The notes beneath the pieces were generated by a model. That model was given only the letters and a program-made list of their open reading frames with translations. It had not been told where the DNA came from and ran no database searches. A stretch of DNA of 64,000 nt, from assembly GCF_900141755.1 (NCBI RefSeq), contig NZ_LT670844.1, forward strand, positions 6,606,501-6,670,500. Reading direction: 5' to 3'. Source of the stretch: Bradyrhizobium lablabi (GTDB taxonomy: Bacteria > Pseudomonadota > Alphaproteobacteria > Rhizobiales > Xanthobacteraceae). A program made the position numbers and the translations under genes. Below, piece by piece: positions 1-7,607 of the stretch (position 1 is its first letter; each line of letters begins with the position of its first letter).

Positions 1-261
1 GACCGCGCCCTCGTTCCAGGCATCGGCCCAGATCCGGGATGCCGGCGCGAACGCGTCGGGCCAGGCGCGGGAAGGCTGGCCGGCTTCGTTGACGAGGTTT
101 AGATCGGGCCCGTTCTGCGTGATGAAGGCGGGGCTGCCGACCGGACCCGCCCGACAGGCCTGGATGCATCGATAGGTGCCGGTCAGGTTGACGATTTGCG
201 CTGATGCGCCAGTTGCCGCGAGCGTGGCGAGCGCCGCAATGGCGCATGATGTCATTCTCAT
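1..261 (-). CDS. Secreted protein, N-terminal part (runs off the window)
   Basis: Reading leftward from ATG at 261 gives 87 uninterrupted codons to the window edge, so the C-terminus is missing. The product starts with a typical Sec signal peptide (MRMTSC, then an Ala/Leu-rich core, probable cleavage after TGASA), followed by a mature region beginning QIVNLTGTYRC with two nearby cysteines and a polar Trp/Pro-rich stretch. It should be exported to the periplasm. I do not recognise the family. An alternative ATG lies two codons in, at 255. Confidence 0.7.
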   Translation of the reverse strand, partial: MRMTSCAIAALATLAATGASAQIVNLTGTYRCIQACRAGPVGSPAFITQNGPDLNLVNEAGQPSRAWPDAFAPASRIWADAWNEGAV

Positions 262-513
262 GAGGATCACTCCATACGATGACGCCAATCCAGCCTTTGG
301 CGCTCCCTGGGAATCCCTATTCCGATCGGGCGCGTTTGGTTCCATGAGCACGCCGATAATTCGTGACGATCGACGGCTGCGGCCGCGTTTACACGACGGT
401 CCGGTTCATGCGAACCTTGGGCGGCAGGCAGGGCTGTTCACGGAAGGGAAGACCACGACCGACGACGGCGACACGCCGGAAACGACAAGCCTTGAAACCG
501 ACACGAGGGGTTC

Positions 514-729
514 ATGCGACGCTTCGTTGTTTTATTGCCGATCGCTTTGCTGACCGCCTCATGCAATCCCGACAGCGAAGTGACGGGGTCGACCAACAAG
601 TGCGCGACCAGCCTCTACCCCTCATACGATCCAAAACTGCGCGACCAGTGCGTGGCTGTCTGCATCAAGTGCGACCACGGCAACACCGTCACCTGCTCGA
701 CGTCATGCTTCTTGAAAGGCGCGCACTGA
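514..729 (+). CDS. Small cysteine-rich lipoprotein
   Basis: A 71-aa product opens with a short basic-hydrophobic signal and a lipobox-like LTASC with the cysteine at residue 17, as expected for signal peptidase II processing. The remaining ~54 residues carry six more cysteines, some paired (CVAVCIKC), suggesting disulfides or metal binding in the periplasm. A GAGGGG stretch lies just upstream of the ATG. No family is recognised. The overlapping longer frames lack a signal and look like shadows. Confidence 0.6.
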   Translation: MRRFVVLLPIALLTASCNPDSEVTGSTNKCATSLYPSYDPKLRDQCVAVCIKCDHGNTVTCSTSCFLKGAH

Positions 730-879
730 ATATCCCCTCCGAACCGCGTCGCCCAAAGCAGGGGACGCGGAGTGCTCGTTTATTCAATAAGCGTCCAACG
801 CCTTGACGGCGATCAACGCCCGATTTTCTGCGCTGGATCACCATAGCGAACGCGCCGTGGCCATGAATGGAGACCTGCC

Positions 880-1071
880 ATGTTCTTCGACAACAAGCCG
901 TATGCGATCCTGACCATCGCGGCCTTTGTTTTTTTCGCAATCATCCTGATGTTCTGGGCGTTGTACGGAACCAATGGGCCGAGCAGCCTGGACGCGACCA
1001 AGCGGGCGTCGCAGACCCAGACCGTCGGCAGCGCGGCCGTTCCGATAAGTGATAACCGCGAGAGGCGTTAG
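880..1071 (+). CDS. Small single-span membrane protein
   Basis: A 63-aa product with a hydrophobic segment at about residues 8-29 (AILTIAAFVFFAIILMFWAL) and a polar tail ending NRERR. This is the usual look of a one-helix inner-membrane microprotein. A GGAGA ribosome-binding site sits about 8 nt before the ATG. It stands alone, just ahead of the repeat element that begins near 1082. Function unknown. Confidence 0.65.
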   Translation: MFFDNKPYAILTIAAFVFFAIILMFWALYGTNGPSSLDATKRASQTQTVGSAAVPISDNRERR

Positions 1072-1081
1072 CCCGTGGCCC

Positions 1082-1366
1082 CTAGAGCGGGATGATTTTG
1101 AGTTGAATCGTCGCCTGCGCAAGTTCGATCACCTCGCCCCGCTTGCGGGGAGAGGCATAGGCCGCCTTCGGCGGCCGTCCTTAGATAAGAAGGACGCCGA
1201 AGCGAAGCTTCGGCTATGTCGCGCAGCGATCCGGGTGAGGGGGATTCTCCGCATAATTTGTGCTTCAGCATTCGCGGAAACAGCCCCTCACCCCAACCCT
1301 CTCCCCGCAAGGGCGGGGCGAGGGAGAAATCACCGCTGCGCCTCAACCTAAAGTCATCATGCTCTA
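1082..1366. repeat. MITE-like intergenic element, copy A, with an extra nested palindrome
   Basis: This stretch is nearly identical to 27811-28038. Its ends are imperfect inverted repeats: CTAGAGC..GATGATTTTGAG on the left, and ..CTCAACCTAAAGTCATCATGCTCTA on the right. It has no coding capacity. Copy A carries about 60 bp not found in copy B, at about 1153-1216, bounded by CATAG and CTATG and itself an imperfect palindrome. The right end overlaps the stop codon of the neighbouring leftward gene. Confidence 0.75.
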
Positions 1367-1555
1367 AGACGGCCATTCGATCGGCGCGTGCTTCAACCGT
1401 CGCCTGATCATCTCGTCCCGCAGCCTGTCGGCATACTCCCGAACGGTGGGGCCAACGGTAAATTGGCACTTGTTGGCTCGATCGGCTTCTACCTGCTGTC
1501 GGACGTTTTCGTAGAAATGAGCAAGCCGTTCGTCAGGCATGTTTTCGACGCTCAT
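1364..1555 (-). CDS. Short conserved hypothetical protein
   Basis: A 63-aa soluble, charged, helical-looking product (MSVENMPDERLAHFYENVRQ...). The start at 1555 is chosen because an AGGAG lies 6 nt upstream; an in-frame TTG at 1561 is less likely. The TAG stop is formed by the last bases of the repeat element ending at 1366, so the C-terminus abuts, or was set by, that element. I recall short proteins of this style as common in Bradyrhizobium, but no function is known to me. Confidence 0.6.
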   Translation of the reverse strand: MSVENMPDERLAHFYENVRQQVEADRANKCQFTVGPTVREYADRLRDEMIRRRLKHAPIEWPS

Positions 1556-1619
1556 GATCAACTCCTACTCAACCCAACCTACTCTCCCATTCACCTTGCC
1601 CCGGCCGGTCGGAAACGCA

Positions 1620-1835
1620 TTAGCTCGGCGGCTTCAGCTCACCGGCCGCCCAGCCCAAGGCATCTGTTTTCAAGGGGTCGACGGCAAAGGAAATTTTCTC
1701 GATGCGCTGGCACGTGCTGCACTCGAAGGTCCGCTCCTCGAAACCTCGCTTGCCCGGAGAAATCCGCGCCAATCCCATCCTGTGCTTGCAGACAGGACAC
1801 ATCGGTCGCTCAGCCGTAAAAGATGAACTACGCAT
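1620..1835 (-). CDS. Small zinc-ribbon-like protein
   Basis: A 71-aa product with two Cys-x2-Cys knuckles (MCPVCKHRMG near the start and FECSTC about 25 residues later), the spacing of a small zinc ribbon. There is no signal peptide or membrane segment, so it should be cytoplasmic. ATG at 1835 is preferred over the GTG one codon upstream at 1838. It runs the same way as the 63-aa gene at 1364-1555, about 60 bp away. Function unknown; a nucleic-acid or protein-binding role is only inferred from the fold. Confidence 0.6.
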   Translation of the reverse strand: MRSSSFTAERPMCPVCKHRMGLARISPGKRGFEERTFECSTCQRIEKISFAVDPLKTDALGWAAGELKPPS

Positions 1836-1950
1836 CACTTTACCCCGCCGAAATGATATGGCCGGCGCGGAGTTCCGGTCTGTTCGCTCGCCGACTCTAC
1901 GACAAAGTTTTGCTGCAGGGGAAGACAGAAACCGCGCCGGAGGCGATCGA

Positions 1951-2112
1951 TCACTTTAGCAGGCCACGGATGGATGCGTGGCCGGCGCGGCCTTGCCCCG
2001 AAAGCCCCCCAACCCTCGAGGGCGAGGTCGTGCTCCATGCCAGCGCGCGAGCGGGCCCGCCCGTCATGAGCACGATGGCTGCAAAGGCTGCGGCTCCAAT
2101 GATCTGACGCAT
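1951..2112 (-). CDS. Short exported peptide
   Basis: The ATG at 2112 follows an AGGAGAG ribosome-binding site. The 53-aa product starts MRQIIGAAAFAAIVLMTGG, a clear signal peptide with probable cleavage after ARALA, leaving about 28 residues. The upstream extension of the frame has no signal character and is rejected. The mature part is short and of unusual composition, so this may be the surviving front of a longer exported protein. Confidence 0.5.
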   Translation of the reverse strand: MRQIIGAAAFAAIVLMTGGPARALAWSTTSPSRVGGLSGQGRAGHASIRGLLK

Positions 2113-2262
2113 TTCAACTCTCCTCTTGATGATGCCCCAATTCCTCTCGCCACTTGGAAAATGCCACAAATAGCCTTCATATCGGGCAGCGCATTGATAG
2201 CGAGCAATTTCCGGCAGCCAGCTTGCAACGCGGGTTAGCCGACCCGTGAAAGGGACCAAGAC

Positions 2263-2440
2263 GTGACCGATAAAATCGCCGTCAAGCGTGGCAGCGGGAT
2301 TAAACGGGCGCGTTCATAAGTTCTCCCTGGAGCGCCTGCTTCGTTGTGTCCGTCGTCTCGACCAGGACGTGGCCATCGTGGTGCGGCCGAAGAAAAGCCG
2401 AGGACCGGCGCCACCGCGTCGGCCGCGTGTTGCCGCCTGA
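2263..2440 (+). pseudogene. XRE-family antitoxin gene with internal deletion and frameshift
   Basis: GTG at 2263, with AAGGGA upstream, begins VTDKIAVKRGSG, the N-terminal pattern of HigA-type XRE antitoxins. After about 12 codons the frame hits a stop, but the +1 frame continues from about 2297 as LNGRVHKFSLERLL and then RLDQDVAIVVRPKK, ending at TGA 2438-2440. That matches the C-terminal part of the same family. The helix-turn-helix between them is gone, so an out-of-frame internal deletion, roughly 150-200 bp judged from family length, best explains the locus. Family assignment is from memory of such sequences. Confidence 0.55.
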
Positions 2441-2464
2441 TCTCCGCTGCCACCGTCGCATCCA

Positions 2465-2872
2465 TCACGCTAGCCAATCCATCACCATCAGTCCCGGCAC
2501 GCGCGCAAACTCGCGGCCGTTCGCCGTCACCAGCGTGGCGCCCCGGCGGCGCGCCTGGGCCGCGATGAGACAGTCATAGGGGCCGATCGGCGTGCCCTTG
2601 CTCTCCAGGTGCGCGCGGATATCGCCTGCATGCGCGGCATCCTCCGCATCGAATGGAAGCACCGCGATTCCCGGTGCGAGAAACTCGGCCAACAGACGAT
2701 CGGATTCGGCCCGCCTGTCGCTGCGCGCGTGGCCATAGCGCAATTCGAACAGGGCGATGGCGGGAAGACCGATTTCCGTTCCGAGCCGCAACTGTTCCGC
2801 CAGTCGGCGCCGCACTACGGGAACGCGCCGGTTGATGACGTAAATCGCGACGTTGGTGTCGAGGCAGATCAT
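2465..2872 (-). CDS. vapC: VapC-type PIN-domain toxin
   Basis: A 135-aa PIN-domain ribonuclease of a type II toxin-antitoxin module. The acidic pocket is visible: MICLDTN at the N-terminus, E in FELRYG near residue 45, D in IGPYDCLIA about residue 98, and a late DNGREF-like position as TANGREF. Length is normal for VapC. Its start overlaps the vapB stop by 4 nt (ATGA), indicating translational coupling. VapC toxins cleave tRNA or rRNA when not bound by VapB. It appears intact. Confidence 0.88.
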   Translation of the reverse strand: MICLDTNVAIYVINRRVPVVRRRLAEQLRLGTEIGLPAIALFELRYGHARSDRRAESDRLLAEFLAPGIAVLPFDAEDAAHAGDIRAHLESKGTPIGPYDCLIAAQARRRGATLVTANGREFARVPGLMVMDWLA

Positions 2873-3129
2873 TCGTCGAAGAAGACGCGCGGATCGGGCT
2901 TGAGCGGCGGGTCTTCGGGCAGGCCGTCCGGCAGGAAATCGCGCCCGCCGAGTTCGTCAAGGCGCGCGAACCATGCCTCGGCATCGAAAGGCGGTTTCTC
3001 CATCGGTTCCAGCACCACCTTGTCGCCGACCTTGCTGACGCGCACCTCCTTGCCCTCGAAGCGGAACTCCTTGGGCAGGCGCACCGCCTGCGAGCGGCCA
3101 TGCATGAAGAGCTTGGCGGTAGCTGTCAT
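2869..3129 (-). CDS. vapB: VapB-type AbrB-fold antitoxin
   Basis: An 86-aa antitoxin. The N-terminal half has the AbrB/MazE swapped-hairpin signature ([20 protein letters not shown], then [17 protein letters not shown]); the C-terminal half is acidic and proline-rich and would wrap the toxin. It is directly upstream of, and overlapping, vapC. It likely binds its own promoter; the palindrome at 3163-3174 is a candidate site. Confidence 0.87.
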   Translation of the reverse strand: MTATAKLFMHGRSQAVRLPKEFRFEGKEVRVSKVGDKVVLEPMEKPPFDAEAWFARLDELGGRDFLPDGLPEDPPLKPDPRVFFDE

Positions 3130-3162
3130 TTCCGTACCTAGTCAAGTTGTGATGGCTACCAA

Positions 3163-3174
3163 TGATATATATCA
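3163..3174. promoter_or_regulatory. Candidate vapBC operator palindrome
   Basis: TGATATATATCA is a perfect 12-bp palindrome 34 bp upstream of the vapB ATG, in an otherwise GC-rich area. Its AT-rich core could also serve as a -10 region. AbrB-fold antitoxins repress their own operons through such palindromes. The assignment to VapB rests on position only. Confidence 0.4.
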
Positions 3175-3216
3175 CGGCGCGGGGTCCGACGCAACCGAAG
3201 TGCGACCGCAACGCCT

Positions 3217-3471
3217 TCACCGCTCGTTCGCTTCGTCCCGATCGAATTTGTAGTCGGGAGGAAGGGTCCAGTTGTGGGAAGCGAGGCGTCCAAGCGCGGC
3301 CTTGCGCCGTTCTTCTTTTTGCACGACCAGCGTACGTTCGACCACGTCGACGATGTTGATTTCGTCGCCGGCCTTCAGGCCCATTTTCTCGACCAGCGCC
3401 TTGGGCAGCCGCACGGCCAGGCTGTCGCCCCATTTCGAAACCCGCAAGGTGGCCTCCTGCATGACGCCCAT
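3217..3471 (-). CDS. Orphan AbrB/MazE-type antitoxin
   Basis: An 84-aa protein with the AbrB DNA-binding pattern (LRVSKWGDSLAVRLPKALVE, then GLKAGDEINIV) and a C-terminal tail ending FDRDEANER, typical of antitoxins paired with PIN toxins. No toxin gene follows: 88 bp later vapB starts. The bases overlapping its stop (GTGAAGGCG) could be the first codons of a lost toxin. An internal ATG at 3462 is an alternative start. It may bind operators near its former toxin gene or act as an antidote to related toxins elsewhere. Confidence 0.72.
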   Translation of the reverse strand: MGVMQEATLRVSKWGDSLAVRLPKALVEKMGLKAGDEINIVDVVERTLVVQKEERRKAALGRLASHNWTLPPDYKFDRDEANER

Positions 3472-3596
3472 CTTATAATCTCATCGTCAGGATAGCATTC
3501 TCAATATTCCCCGCACTTCGTGTTCAACGAGCAGGCATGATCCTCACGCCGCCGCCTTGTCTTCCTTGTCCTCGCCATGCGCCACAGTCTTCAGCT

Positions 3597-3679
3597 CGTA
3601 GGGCGCATTAGGCGGAAGGCGTAATCCGCCTCTTCATCGTCGGCAAATGGCGGATTACGCTGCGCTAATCCGCCCTACG
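3597..3679. repeat. Long palindromic repeat (CGTAGGGCG...CGCCCTACG type)
   Basis: The stretch folds into a long stem: CGTAGGGCGCATTAGGCGG..GGCGTAATCCGCC on the left, and GGCGGATTACGCTGCGCTAA..TCCGCCCTACG on the right, around an ~18-nt loop. A related copy lies at about 4606-4680. The bases just before it (3542-3596) read leftward as ELKTVAHGEDKEDKAAA followed by a stop, possibly the tail of a gene cut by this repeat. Confidence 0.7.
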
Positions 3680-3863
3680 TGCTGCATCACGCCGTATGTT
3701 TGGGTGCATCCGGATGAGGAGCGGTGAGTGGGCTATCTAGATTGGGAGCCAACCATAAGACCCGTATTAATACCGGACCTCTGACACGCTTTTTCCGCTT
3801 AACTCCTATTGATCTCACCCACCAGTTGCGCTTGGATGACCTCGGGCGTTGGGGGGATGCGTG

Positions 3864-4600
3864 ATGCGTAATTTGGGGATCGTGGCGCTTTGCGCCGCGC
3901 TGGGCGGCTGCGTTTCAACCGGAGAGACTGTCGCTTTCCGAGCTTCAAATCCACAGCAACAGGCGATGATGCGCGACGGGCAACCGGCTCTTGTGTCGCG
4001 TCAGAAAAGTTCACTCGTCTTGGTCCGCCCGGCCTCACGCCAACTGCAGGCTAACGGTCGACCAGTTTTCGTGGTCGGCATAAACAATCTCGGGAAACAG
4101 CCGGTCGAATTTAGGGTTGGCCAAGTCGAGGCCGTGCAGCACGTTGGCGCTTCCGATTATGAGATGCAGATCGTCACATATGAGATGCTTCTCCAGGAGG
4201 AGAAGAACCGACAGATCGCGGCGGCGATCCTGACCGGCGTCGCCGGTGCGGCGAACGCCTACGGCGCGTCCCGAGCCGGGTATGGTAGTTACACGACACC
4301 AAGCGGCCGCACCGGAACGTTCTACAGCCCGACGGCGGCAGTAATAGCCCAAACAATGCCGCTGTTCAAAATGAAGCGATGTTTGCCGCTACAGTCGAAA
4401 CCGGCCAACGCAACATGGCTGTACTTGAGCAATCGGTCATCAAGGACAACACCCTGATGCCGGGCGAATGGTACGGTGGACAACTGCACCTGACGCCTCC
4501 AACCGATCAGGCCGGCGGGCCAAAGACCTACACGATCATCATTACTGTAGGCAGCGATCGGCACGTCGTGGAGGTTTCGCAAGGGCCAGCCGGAACATAG
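3864..4600 (+). pseudogene. Lipoprotein gene interrupted by a single-base frameshift
   Basis: ATG at 3864, 5 nt after a GGGGGGA, starts a lipoprotein signal: MRNLGIVALCAALGGCVSTG, with lipobox LGGC. The frame runs cleanly to about 4350, then becomes low quality and stops at 4457. A second frame from about 4353 to 4600 continues the sense (NAAVQNEAMFAATVETGQRN, then NMAVLEQSV and GEWYGGQLHL). Adding one A in CCAAACAATG at about 4347-4353 restores a single ~245-aa protein. The family is unknown to me; the C-terminal part looks beta-rich. It is either a recent pseudogene or a sequencing error. Confidence 0.7.
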
Positions 4601-4605
4601 CTACT

Positions 4606-4680
4606 TGTAAGGCGGGTTGGCCGAAGGGGTAATTTCATCATCATAGAACGGCGGATTACGCTTCGCTAATCCGGCCTACG
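4606..4680. repeat. Palindromic repeat, second copy of the 3597-3679 family
   Basis: GGCGGATTACGCTTCGCTAATCCGGCCTACG on the right matches the right arm of the 3597-3679 element; the left arm (GTAAGGCGGGTTGGCCG...) is more diverged. It lies between the frameshifted lipoprotein gene and the HEPN gene. No coding capacity. Confidence 0.6.
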
Positions 4681-4798
4681 TGCTGAGGCGCGACTTCTGT
4701 TGAGCTTCCTTGCACAGCAGGCCGACTCACGGGCATCTTCGGGTCCAATGAACCGTTAATTGCGAACACTGCTATTTGATTAGTTGGAATCGAATGAA

Positions 4799-5578
4799 AT
4801 GAAGAGTCAAAGCGAGCGTTACAAGGCGGACCTCACGAGGCTTGTTTGGGAGGGCAAAAAAATAGCTGTAGCCCTGCAGTACGACTGCGATCCAGAAGCT
4901 GCCAAAAAGACGGGGTTAAAAAAGGAAGATTTGCCTGACGCACGGCAGGCTTACCAAGCGTGGTATTCCGAAGCGCTTGCGTGTGTAACACAACTCTTGC
5001 CTGATCGTGTAGAGGACTTCATCTCGTATTACAAACCTCTCAAACCTCGAAAGAGCGTGGGGTTTGCTAACTACACCATGTCTGACTACCTCATCGGAAG
5101 TACCGTCTACGATTCCGACAGCGCCCGCTGGATAGTGCCGGCAAACTCGGCTCTTAGTGCGATTTTCAATCAATACAAGATAGTCGAGACCATATCTAAT
5201 CGCTTCGAATCGACGCTATTTGACATTAGGGCGCTGGTCCACGCCGATCTATTGGATGATGAACTCGCAGCCGCTGACGAACTCAACAAGCAGGGGTTTT
5301 CTCGTGGCGCGGGAGCTATCGCTGGCGTCGTCCTTGAAGCACACCTCGCCGGAATCAGCGAAACACATAAGATTAAGCTCGCTAAGAATGCCACGATTTC
5401 CACCCTCAATGATGCACTTAAGAAGGCGGACATTCTGGACACCGCGACGTGGCGTTTCATTCAACACTTAGGGGATATTAGAAACAAGTGCGATCACAAG
5501 GCTGATGCTGATCCGACACGAGATGAAGTTAAAGAACTAGTCGACGGCGTGAGAAAAATTACGAAAACGGTATTCTAA
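4799..5578 (+). CDS. HEPN-domain protein, possible ribonuclease
   Basis: A 259-aa soluble protein. Its last ~90 residues are helical and contain LGDIRNKCDHKADADPTRDE, with R228 and H233 forming the R-x4-H motif of HEPN domains, the catalytic motif in HEPN RNases of defence and toxin-antitoxin systems. The N-terminal ~130 residues match nothing I know. GC content is visibly lower than that of the flanking genes, suggesting transfer. ATG 4799 is preferred to the TTG at 4784. No MNT nucleotidyltransferase antitoxin partner is adjacent, and a hairpin terminator follows. Confidence 0.65.
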   Translation: MKSQSERYKADLTRLVWEGKKIAVALQYDCDPEAAKKTGLKKEDLPDARQAYQAWYSEALACVTQLLPDRVEDFISYYKPLKPRKSVGFANYTMSDYLIGSTVYDSDSARWIVPANSALSAIFNQYKIVETISNRFESTLFDIRALVHADLLDDELAAADELNKQGFSRGAGAIAGVVLEAHLAGISETHKIKLAKNATISTLNDALKKADILDTATWRFIQHLGDIRNKCDHKADADPTRDEVKELVDGVRKITKTVF

Positions 5579-5663
5579 ACGAACTGCCGCGCTCTTAAAG
5601 ACGCATGGACGCCGGAAAAAGCTGGGGCATGAGGAGTTTCGCCAGAAGTGCCCCCAAAACATC

Positions 5664-5702
5664 CGCGGCCTCCGGCAGGGGAGCTACCGGAGGCCGCGTT
5701 TT
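5664..5702. terminator. Bidirectional hairpin terminator
   Basis: CGCGGCCTCCGG pairs with CCGGAGGCCGCG across an 11-nt loop, followed by GTTTTAC rightward and preceded (read leftward) by a T-rich GATGTTTTGG. It sits between the convergent HEPN gene and flgH and can end both transcripts. Confidence 0.75.
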
Positions 5703-5756
5703 ACATCGCATCGCGTCTCGAGCCGCGATGAGATGTGGGAGCTCTAGAAGAAAGTC

Positions 5757-6515
5757 TTAGAACGGCAGCAGCACGTCCATCACCTGTTGGCCGTAGCGCG
5801 GCTGCTGGATGTCGGTGATCTGGCCGCGGCCCCCATAGGCGATGCGGGCCTGCGCGATCTTCGAGGAATCGATGGTGTTGTCGCTCTGGATGTCCTCCGG
5901 CCGCACGATGCCGGCGACGATCAATTCGCGAATTTCGAAGTTGACGCGGATCTCCTGCTTGCCTTCGACCACGAGATTGCCGTTCGGCAAGACTTGGGTG
6001 ACCACGGCGGCGACGTTGGTCTGCAGCGCCTCCTGGCGGTTGACCGAACCCTTGCCGTCGCTGGAGGCGGTCGAGTCCGCCGTCAGGATCCGGCCGGGCA
6101 GCACCTTCGCCGCGGTGACGCCCAGCGTCTTGGCGCCGACGAAATCGGTGATCCCGGAATCTTCCTTGTTGGTGCGGCTGCGCTGGGTCTCGTTGGCAAT
6201 GTTGGCCTTGTCGGTGATGTTGACGGTCACCGTCAGGAGGTCGCCGACGCGCGCGGCGCGCTGGTCCTTGAAGAACGCGCGGCTGCCGTTCCGCCACAGC
6301 GAATTGGCGTTGTACGACACCGTCTCCGGTTTCGGCATCGGCATCTGCACCGGCTTGTAGCCGGGCTGCGTGGTCGGATTTTCGATCGCATTCAGTTTCG
6401 GCTGTTCGCCGATCTGCGACAAGCGGTCGATCGACGAGCATCCGCTCGCGACGCTGACGATGGTGAGCAGCGTGCCGGTGAGAACGATACGTTTTATGCT
6501 ACTGGACCTGAACAT
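5757..6515 (-). CDS. flgH: Flagellar L-ring protein FlgH
   Basis: A 252-aa outer-membrane lipoprotein that forms the L-ring around the flagellar rod. The signal MFRSSSIKRIVLTG... ends in lipobox ASGC with the cysteine at residue 26. The FlgH core follows, including LWRNGSRAFFKDQRAARVGD, LLTVTVNI and the conserved C-terminus (VRPEDIQSDNTI, RIAYGGRGQI). Length is normal. It starts 6 bp after flgA stops and is the last gene of a flgG-flgA-flgH unit. Confidence 0.96.
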   Translation of the reverse strand: MFRSSSIKRIVLTGTLLTIVSVASGCSSIDRLSQIGEQPKLNAIENPTTQPGYKPVQMPMPKPETVSYNANSLWRNGSRAFFKDQRAARVGDLLTVTVNITDKANIANETQRSRTNKEDSGITDFVGAKTLGVTAAKVLPGRILTADSTASSDGKGSVNRQEALQTNVAAVVTQVLPNGNLVVEGKQEIRVNFEIRELIVAGIVRPEDIQSDNTIDSSKIAQARIAYGGRGQITDIQQPRYGQQVMDVLLPF

Positions 6516-6521
6516 TGAACT

Positions 6522-7595
6522 TTACTCGGTTTTTGGGGCGACTTGCGGAGTGTTGGTGTTGGTAGCGAGCGAGACGGGAGCTGCGGGTTCATCCGGCGCG
6601 ATCGAGGAAGTTGTATCCGGTGCGGCGGGCCGCGGCGTTGCGATCGAGATCGACACTTGACCACGGCCGATCACGGTGCCGGTCACCGTGCGTTTGGACT
6701 GCAGATTGAGCACGCTGACGACGTCGCCTTCGGTGCCGGCCTCCAGCGCCTTGCCGCGAACGGTGAGATAAAGACCGGCGGTCTCGTAGATCATGGTGAC
6801 GGTCTGGTCGCGCTGCACGAGGTCGGGTTTTGCCAGATCAGCCACCTTCAGCGCCTGACCCGCGCGCAACTGGCGCCGCGCCTGCATTCCAACCACGCGG
6901 TCGCGCGAGGCGACGTCATTGCCGACTTCGGCCTTGGGGCGCCGCTCGATCACGACATCGGAAGATTTTATCACCTCATTGCGCTCGATGCCGCGCGCGA
7001 GCACCGCGGCTTCGATGGTCTCGACCGCCGTTCCCGAAAAACGCAGCCGCGTCGGCGTCGCGACGCTGGCATTGGCGATCGCGAGCGTGACGTCGAACCG
7101 GCCATTGCGCGGATCGAACCGCACCGATGACGATTGTATCGCGGCGGTGTAGGAGGATTCGAGTTTTAAATCCTCGAGGGTGCGATCGAAGGTCAGGCTG
7201 ATATTGGCGGCGTCGCCGAGACCATTGTGATGTTCCAGCGCGTGGGCGATCTGAAGCTCGATCTCCTTTGCCTCCAGGGTGCGCGCCAGCCGCGTCACCG
7301 AAATTTCCTGGATATTCCTTGTATCGACGCCGATCACCTGATGCGCGCGCAAGGCGGCGATCACTTGCGACGTCGGCAGCGTGCCGGTGGTGCCCAAATC
7401 CGGCGCGCGGTAGATCGCGATCTGCGCCGACGGGCCGGCATTGTCGATGACGTCGCCGATCCGCACCAAATCGCCGGAGACGGTGACGTTGGCGCGCAGC
7501 ACCGGGGCGGCGATCACATCGTCGCTTTGCGCGAATGCGCTCACGCTGCTCGCCGCGAGCAGGGCGGTTGCGAGGAGGAGGGTGCGTAGTGTCAT
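6522..7595 (-). CDS. flgA: Flagellar P-ring assembly chaperone FlgA
   Basis: A 357-aa periplasmic chaperone for P-ring (FlgI) assembly. A signal peptide (MTLRTLLLATALLAASS...AFA) is followed by a long N-terminal region and a C-terminal SAF/FlgA domain with VIERRPKAEVGND, MQARRQLRAGQAL and MIYETAGLYLTVRGKAL. ATG 7595 is chosen over TTG 7598 because GAGGGAG precedes it by 8 nt. Longer than enterobacterial FlgA (~220 aa), as is usual in alphaproteobacteria. The gap to flgG is 12 bp. Confidence 0.95.
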   Translation of the reverse strand: MTLRTLLLATALLAASSVSAFAQSDDVIAAPVLRANVTVSGDLVRIGDVIDNAGPSAQIAIYRAPDLGTTGTLPTSQVIAALRAHQVIGVDTRNIQEISVTRLARTLEAKEIELQIAHALEHHNGLGDAANISLTFDRTLEDLKLESSYTAAIQSSSVRFDPRNGRFDVTLAIANASVATPTRLRFSGTAVETIEAAVLARGIERNEVIKSSDVVIERRPKAEVGNDVASRDRVVGMQARRQLRAGQALKVADLAKPDLVQRDQTVTMIYETAGLYLTVRGKALEAGTEGDVVSVLNLQSKRTVTGTVIGRGQVSISIATPRPAAPDTTSSIAPDEPAAPVSLATNTNTPQVAPKTE

Positions 7596-7607
7596 CAAAA
7601 ACTCCCT

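Noticed and set aside
5787..6518. 243-codon plus-strand frame opposite flgH
   Set aside because: Antisense shadow of flgH with arginine/aspartate-rich noise; flgH itself has full family signatures.
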